From Massospora cicadina (lineage: Eukaryota > Entomophthoromycota > Entomophthoromycetes > Entomophthorales > Entomophthoraceae): a DNA stretch of 64,000 bases. The position numbers were made by a program, and so were the translations under genes. A model generated the notes under the pieces. That model saw only the letters and a list, made by a program, of their open reading frames with translations. It searched no databases and was not told where the DNA came from. The DNA is taken from contig JAKSZP010014958.1 in the NCBI GenBank assembly GCA_022478985.1, positions 1 through 64,000 of the forward strand, read 5' to 3'. Shown one piece after another: positions 58,724 to 64,000 of the stretch; position 1 is the stretch's first letter, and the number at the start of each line of letters is the position of its first letter.

Positions 58724-59875
58724 TGTAAGCCCCAGGGAACGTCCTCTGTGTGTCAATTGGGCTCTCTTTCTGTTTCCAAGAAAAAGGTTCCAAAAAGGGT
58801 GGCTGTACCCCTTGTTACCCAGGGTGACCTTGCCCATGTGGTAGACAAGCGCTGAGTAACATCTCTCCCTCTTTAAACCCTCCCCCAATGCCCTCATTCA
58901 TCTCATCTAAGCTTGTCCACCAGATCAGGGAAATCTGTACTAAGATCACCAAACTAAAGTCAATTAGTCCAAAAACAATTGGAAACAAGCCTGATGATTG
59001 GAATCCAAATAGTCATAAAGGGATTAAGATCAATTCATCAGCTAGAATTGCCAATGGGCTCAATTTGGCCAACAGTATGATTGTCAATATTAACCCCCTC
59101 TCAAAATTGCTGGGTAGGATCCCCAATGTGCAGGTAGAAGCATTGGACACCATTGATGATAGTTCAAAGCTCCCTTCTGGCAAATTGGGAGTTGCAGCTG
59201 ATGCAATGCTTTTGATCAAACGAATGGCCCAGTGAATGGGTAGAGGCAGGTTGGGCATCCCAAACCCATTTTTTTCAATTGGGACTGCCTATGCGTGGGG
59301 TGGCGTTGGGAGATTCCCGCTGCTTGCCAGGCCAGAAGCTGTTGCGCTAACTGTCAGAAATGCAGTTGAGCTTTGGTTTGAGCGTTTGAGGTCAAACTGA
59401 CAGTGACTCTGCCTGCCACCAAATCCTTTGATGTCAGTTCCTATTGAGCTTATCTGCCCCCATCCCCAAATAATTCGCCAGTTAGGTCAAACTTGAGGGA
59501 ACTGATCTCTACTTGTTCACACATCAATTGACCACTATTTTATCAGTTGCATCTCACTGAGAATATTGTTGATCAATTTTCTTCCTTTATTTTCATTTAA
59601 AAAACCTCGCCCCAAATTTAGTTTTTTATGTTGAAAAAAACTACACTTTCCACTGGCACTCACACATCCCTTGGGGTTAATGGCTGTACTCATCTGGTAT
59701 TTCATTATGTGTATTTATGAGATTCTGGCTCATCAGCAGTTATTGGCAAATATCCTCTCTAGTTTCATATCCCTCATACCAGCAGCAGTGCCTTTGGCAT
59801 TCTGGTTTGCAATTAGGGTGCTCTGGCATCTAGGCTGGCAGGCCAGTCTAATTCTAACTTGCTGTCTGCCTGACA
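58724..59875 (+). mobile_element. Solo LTR of the E family in R2
   Basis: 1152 bp, TGTAAGCCCC...CTGCCTGACA, with a perfect 5-bp duplication GGTAT (58719-58723 and 59876-59880). R1 shows the uninterrupted site, ATATCTTTAAAAACC. It is in plus orientation, opposite to E1, E2 and the solo LTR at 6340. It shares with them the GTTACCCAGGGTGAC...CCCATGTGGTAGAC block near 58816-58845 and the end GGCATTCTGGTTTGC near 59796. A 115-codon open frame at 58888-59235 lies inside and follows LTR sequence, so it is not called a gene. Confidence 0.92.
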
Positions 59876-60212
59876 GGTATCTTTAAAAACCTTTAACGTT
59901 TTAACTACTGTAATGCTGTGGTATCATTAATATAATTTATCACATAACTATAAAGGATGAAAACTGGGTTAGTTAGATTAATAATTGATTGTTTGGATTG
60001 GGTTATATTGAAACCGTGAACAACAGCAAGCAGATAGCTGATAGAGATAGATTCAATGATATTTTTGAATTAATTTAAATTAGTCAGCATTTGGATGAAA
60101 CTGATTAAGAAACCATCTTATAAACAAAATAATGTATAAAAGTATATCTGTTCCATAATCCCTTAAAATAAATAACCCAAAACTAACCAGACTTATTACT
60201 AAGGTTTTATAA

Positions 60213-60478
60213 ATGTCTGACATTTACCTTTGCAGCCTAAAAATAAGAATGCTGTAGTTTGAGTTCTGCCAAAAAAGGGAAATGTTGGCCATTTGTGATT
60301 TTACAGTGTTGGTAAGAGTTTTTTATTAAAAATAAAAGTGAGAAAGTTGAGAAAATTGAACTTTTCTTTCTCGTTGCAATCACTTTTGCAACTTATTCAA
60401 TTCAAGACTGAATCTAGTTTGATAATCTCACAGAGGAGATTAGTCTGCACCCATGTCAGGGAGCAGTTGGGCAAGTAA
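60213..60478. other. Spacer before LINE-2 ORF1
   Basis: About 265 bp between the end of R2 and the start of the ORF1 frame. It may contain LINE-2's 5' UTR. No promoter or gene could be assigned. Confidence 0.35.
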
Positions 60479-61600
60479 GGTAAGAGGAGCAGGTGGAAGG
60501 CCCGTGGCCTCCAACGTTTAAAAACGCCACGGAGAACTGGCGGAATAGACAAAAATTTTAAAAAACTGACAGCTACTAATTCCCCGGAGATACTTGCATG
60601 GCAAGCACGATGCAACCAGTACAGCAACATGCCATACTCCCAGCCACTTTTGTCAGTGGAATTTGAAGTCCGCATGTTTCTGGACATCCAACAAATGGCC
60701 TTATGGGAAAATTTTTGTGAAAATGTGCACACAATTTTCCTGACTGTGGTGTACGTTGCACCTCACTCCATGTCATGCGGTTGGCTGGACCTAGGTTTTG
60801 AAAGCAAAGAGGCAGCAGACAAGGCTGCGGCGTTGCGTGTAGTGGTTGACCTCCCCAAAGGGCAATGGGTTGTCGAAACCAAATGCACCAGATAGACAAA
60901 ATCAAACCAAATTTTCCTCACGTTTGACTTTTTGCCTACTACAGTAAAATGTGACATTTTGGAACAACACCTGAAAGATGGTCTCGCCATATATGGCGAA
61001 ATTTAATATTTTGAGATGTAACACTTCACACTGATGCCACACCTGTGCACTGTCAAAGCCATCATGGTCCTAAACCCAACTGAGGAGATCACGAGGGACT
61101 TAACCCAGATCCTGCACTCCACTTTTATTGATATTGCAGGGCATACCACCCACCCATTCCGGGTGACTGTGGACAGCGCGCCCCCCATTTGCACCCACTG
61201 TGACACATTCAGCCATAAGGTGCATGCATGCCCCATCAAGGAGGGCATCACATTCCAAGAGCACCCCTCAGCGGCCATAGCCAGCAGAGAGGCGCACTAT
61301 GAACCAACCACAAGCACCAAAGAGGCTTTCCCGTGGGGAGCACAAGGCTGCTACCTACTGGTAAAGCCTATCTCCCCGCAAGAGCAGAAGAAGGCCAAGC
61401 AGGCCCACAGGGCCACGGCCCAAAGCCAAAGCCACCACCACTATCCCACACTCACAATACCAGGAGGACATGGAAACCTTTGCAGTGGAAGCAACTTGGG
61501 AATCCATCAACCAATCAGATTGGGAAGCCCATGCTGAGTGGGCCACTCAATATGAGGATCCAATGGGGGATTCAATCTCACCCAATCGTTACACCTAAGC
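60479..61600 (+). pseudogene. LINE-2 ORF1 with CCHC zinc knuckle
   Basis: The frame is open from 60479; the first ATG is at 60629, so the true start may lie upstream. A first folded stretch reads SVEFEVRMFLDIQQMALWEN and DLGFESKEAADKAAALRVVV, and a second FLTFDFLPTTVKCDILEQHL, resembling paired RNA-binding domains. The knuckle CTHCDTFSHKVHAC (61190-61231) keeps all four ligands. After about 61440 the coding phase seems to shift to an acidic segment (YQEDMETFAVEATWESINQS). Three stops (TAG 60893, TAA 61003, TAA 61018) break the N-terminal half. Confidence 0.75.
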
Positions 61601-61870
61601 TCCAGTCAAAACTGACTTGGGACCCATCCCAACTGAAAAAAAAATTTTTTGACCCGCTCAATGGTGCACCGAACTCATCTGCACCACAAAAAATTTGTCT
61701 GACGTCAGGAAAACAAAAAGCAAAGGCTAAAGCCAACGCAACTCTTTCCACAAAAATTAACAAAAACCCTGATAGCATTGCTGCTAACACCCATGTTGCT
61801 GTGAAGGCCCATGGGGATCTAGAGGAGGCTGGTGGGCCCAGGTGCCCATCCCCTTGCACCTAAGGTGTGA

Positions 61871-64000
61871 TGGAGAAACCTTCACTTTAGGGACACTGAA
61901 TATTGCTTGACTCAAGGCCTCCCCATCCTGGGCTAGGAAACTGAGTTTTTTACAACACAATTTACCCATGGATATCCTGGCCATCCAGGAGTCCCCCTGT
62001 CCATGAGGTTCCAAGGAAGCTTGGAAAATAATGCTCCTCCCATCCCTATCCTTTTGGTCAAAGCACTGTGGGGTGCTAATTTGGAAAAATAATTTTTTCA
62101 AATTTTTATCTTCAGAAACATTCCTAAATGGCAGAGTTCTCATTGTCACTTTCTCGTGGGCTGATGTAGCGCATGCAATCATCAACATCTATGCCCCAAA
62201 TGGTGCACATGAGCGTCAGGAATTTTTCTCATCAGTCAAATCCCTCCCAATACCCCCAGACTCTTTCCTAGTTGGCGACATGAACTGTTGGCTAAACACA
62301 CCAACAGACTGGTGGCCTTCCTCACCCCATGCCACCCAGGGTCACGTAGAACTGCGCAATTAAAAGGCCACCCTCAGGTTAATGGATGCACTGCCACAAC
62401 ATGCCCCGCTGCTCAAAAACATGACGCGTCCCCACATCTACAACGGCCAACTAAGGTCCATGACCTGCATCGACCTTATCCTAACACTGGCGAAATTCCA
62501 ACCCCACATCTCCCACTTCAAAACAAAAAAATGGAATTCTCCTACCATTGACTGGTCTTGCTAACCTACCACCTACCTGTCACAGCTGCTAAGGCCCCAC
62601 ATTGGTGCAAAATTCACCCCTCTGAGCTCACGTCACCAGGATTTTCCATGTGGGTAGAAGCGGCAACTTTGGAAAAAAGTTTGTTGCACCATTTTGCGTG
62701 GACCCCATTCCACATGGGCAACTTTCAAAGATGACACCATCCGCCACCCTCACCATCTCTCCTCCAGACGCTCACAAGCCACATCGGCGGTCATTTTGCG
62801 CGCTCTGTCAGAGTTGGCACACCTGGAGTCCAACATCCCAGCTACAGGATACAGCTCTGCATGGGGCTGGAAGTGGGAGGAGGCAGCCACCCACCTCAAC
62901 GCACTTGAAGGGCAACACAAACATCAGGTTTGTGTTCAGTACAGGGCCACATGCATCACAAAAGGTGACAAGTGCACCGCATATTTCTTTAAAAAAATTT
63001 TGTACCATGCCAGAGCGTGGCCTACACACAGGTGCGAAGATTGGATGATTCCATTGCAGATACGCCAGCCAAAGTGGCAATCAAAACACAAAAGTATTAC
63101 TCTGAGTTGTACCAATCCAATCCAATTCAGCCAGCTGAAGTGGCGGAATTTCTTGACTGAGCCCACATCTGCTCCATTTTCCGATACCCAGAAATAATGA
63201 ATTTGATTACTCCGACTGAATTATGGACAGCCATTTGCAGTGCGCCAAACCAAAAATGCCCAGGCCCAGATGGCATTCCATATGAGTTCTACAAAAAGTA
63301 TTTCAAATATATATCCCCATTGCTGCTCACCTCACTTAACCAAAGCCTGATGGAAACGCGCCTCCTACCAGGAGGACATGAGTCCTTCACTGTCACACTC
63401 TTCAAGAAAGGGGATAAGCTAGACTTAGACAACTGGCGCCCCATTTCTCTAACAAACACAGACACTAAAATTTTAACAAAAATCATGGCTAACCATTTAG
63501 GGACTGTAGCATCTGCCACCATCTCCCCAGAACAATTTGGTTTCATACCATAAGGTCGATTTGGGATAACGTGCACTCTGTGGCTAATGTATGTCAATCC
63601 ACAGCCTCTGGGTTACTTATATTCTTGGACCAACAAAAGGCCTATGATAGAGTAAACTGGGAATACCTCAGGGCCTGCCTCCATCAATTCTGCCTACCCC
63701 CTCGCTTCATCAACTGGGTTATGCTGCTCACAGAATCTGCAACAATGGCAGTACATGACCCTGGCTTCCTAACGGAAGTAGTCCGCCCTCAAAGGGGCTT
63801 GCAACAAGGGGACCCCCTCAGCCCACTCTTATACAGCTTCAGCCTTGACCCACTACTGCGAAATGTGAATGCCCAACTCACCGGGGTCCATGTGCCAGGC
63901 CAAGCCCCAGTCAAGATAATGGCATTCGCAGATGATTGTGTGGTTGGGGTGTCTAATAATCAAGATGCACGCGCGCTTTAAGCTCTCATCCAGGAGTATT
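61871..64000 (+). pseudogene. LINE-2 ORF2: endonuclease and reverse transcriptase, 3' truncated by window
   Basis: The endonuclease begins with FTLGTLNIA and ILAIQES near 61880-61990 (catalytic Asn and Glu), then INIYAPNG, LVGDMNCWL near 62180-62290, and CIDLIL near 62470. RT: CPGPDGIPYEFYKKY near 63258, LFKKGDKLDLDNWRPISLTN near 63400, PEQFGFIP, motif A LIFLDQQKAYDRVNW near 63616, GLQQGDPLSPLLYSF near 63798, and an intact FADD (63925-63936). Frame changes at about 63190 and 63555 and several stops make it a pseudogene, though RT motifs are nearly ideal. Confidence 0.85.

Larger units (their letters stand above)
58398..60212 (+). repeat. Direct repeat R2 (copy carrying MITE and solo LTR)
   Basis: Similar to R1 over about 420 bp once 58437-58682 and 58724-59880 are taken out. 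It starts right at the fold-back element's TTAA. Similarity ends near 60212 (R1: 47147). The two insertions within R2 and their absence in R1 give the order of events. Confidence 0.82.
60479..64000 (+). mobile_element. LINE-2: second APE-type non-LTR retrotransposon, cut by window end
   Basis: Plus strand, ORF1 with CCHC knuckle then ORF2 with endonuclease and RT, truncated at base 64000 in the RT palm just past the catalytic motif. Its sequence differs strongly from LINE-1 and its ORF1 is much shorter and lacks the 13-residue array. Coding parts are better preserved than in LINE-1 in places, and its stops include TAA and TAG as well as TGA. Confidence 0.85.

Noticed and set aside
58888..59235. 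115-codon plus-strand open frame
   Set aside because: Entirely within the solo LTR; not conserved as a frame in the other LTR copies.

Overview
This window looks like a gene-poor, repeat-packed stretch of a eukaryotic nuclear genome, most likely a filamentous fungus and perhaps a basidiomycete. The grounds are Ty3/Gypsy pol genes of fungal type, two APE-type non-LTR elements with a CCHC ORF1 and a zf-RVT tail (Tad1-like), no prokaryotic gene organisation, and strong nonsense decay. I found no convincing host gene, rRNA or CRISPR array. Species cannot be fixed from the sequence. Almost every kilobase belongs to a transposable element, and nearly all coding parts are broken.

Layout. 1-15650: an old plus-strand Ty3 element (A) whose integrase is split at 3668/14654 by a second Ty3 element (B, 3669-14653, LTRs about 1.06 kb). 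B's gag is in turn split by a solo LTR (6340-7709, TSD GGTCT). An antisense reading region lies between B's pol and its 3' LTR. 15779-16372 (minus) is the longest intact ATG-to-stop frame in the window (197 codons); it is unrecognised and has a decayed relative at 30.7-31.2 kb. 16860-18790 is a Ty3 pol remnant (C). 20494-27327 is a complete minus-strand Ty3 element (D). 27328-31171 holds an LTR remnant and a LINE-ORF1-like pseudogene. 32245-46458 is a minus-strand Ty3 element with very long LTRs (E2), carrying a sister element (E1, 32476-38981, TSD TAGCT) inside its 3' LTR.

46.7-60.2 kb is a second nest. A partial tandem duplication (R1/R2) was invaded at TTAA by a 2.7-kb palindromic fold-back element. 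That element took up an 8-kb LINE (LINE-1), followed by a tRNA-like SINE whose tail resembles the LINE tail. R2 later received a 242-bp TTAA MITE and a solo LTR (TSD GGTAT); R1 preserves both empty sites. 60.4-64.0 kb is a second LINE (LINE-2), cut by the window end.

The most unusual features are: (1) LINE-1 ORF1 carries about 38 head-to-tail 13-residue units (39 nt each, 48906-50382) with a recurrent Ala-x-x-Trp core; (2) the SINE/LINE tail match; (3) the TTAA fold-back and MITE with readable empty sites; (4) a CpG-decay signature precise enough to predict which catalytic Asp of each Ty3 reverse transcriptase became Asn; (5) the intact unknown 197-codon frame. The parts interact as a layered record of insertions rather than as a pathway.
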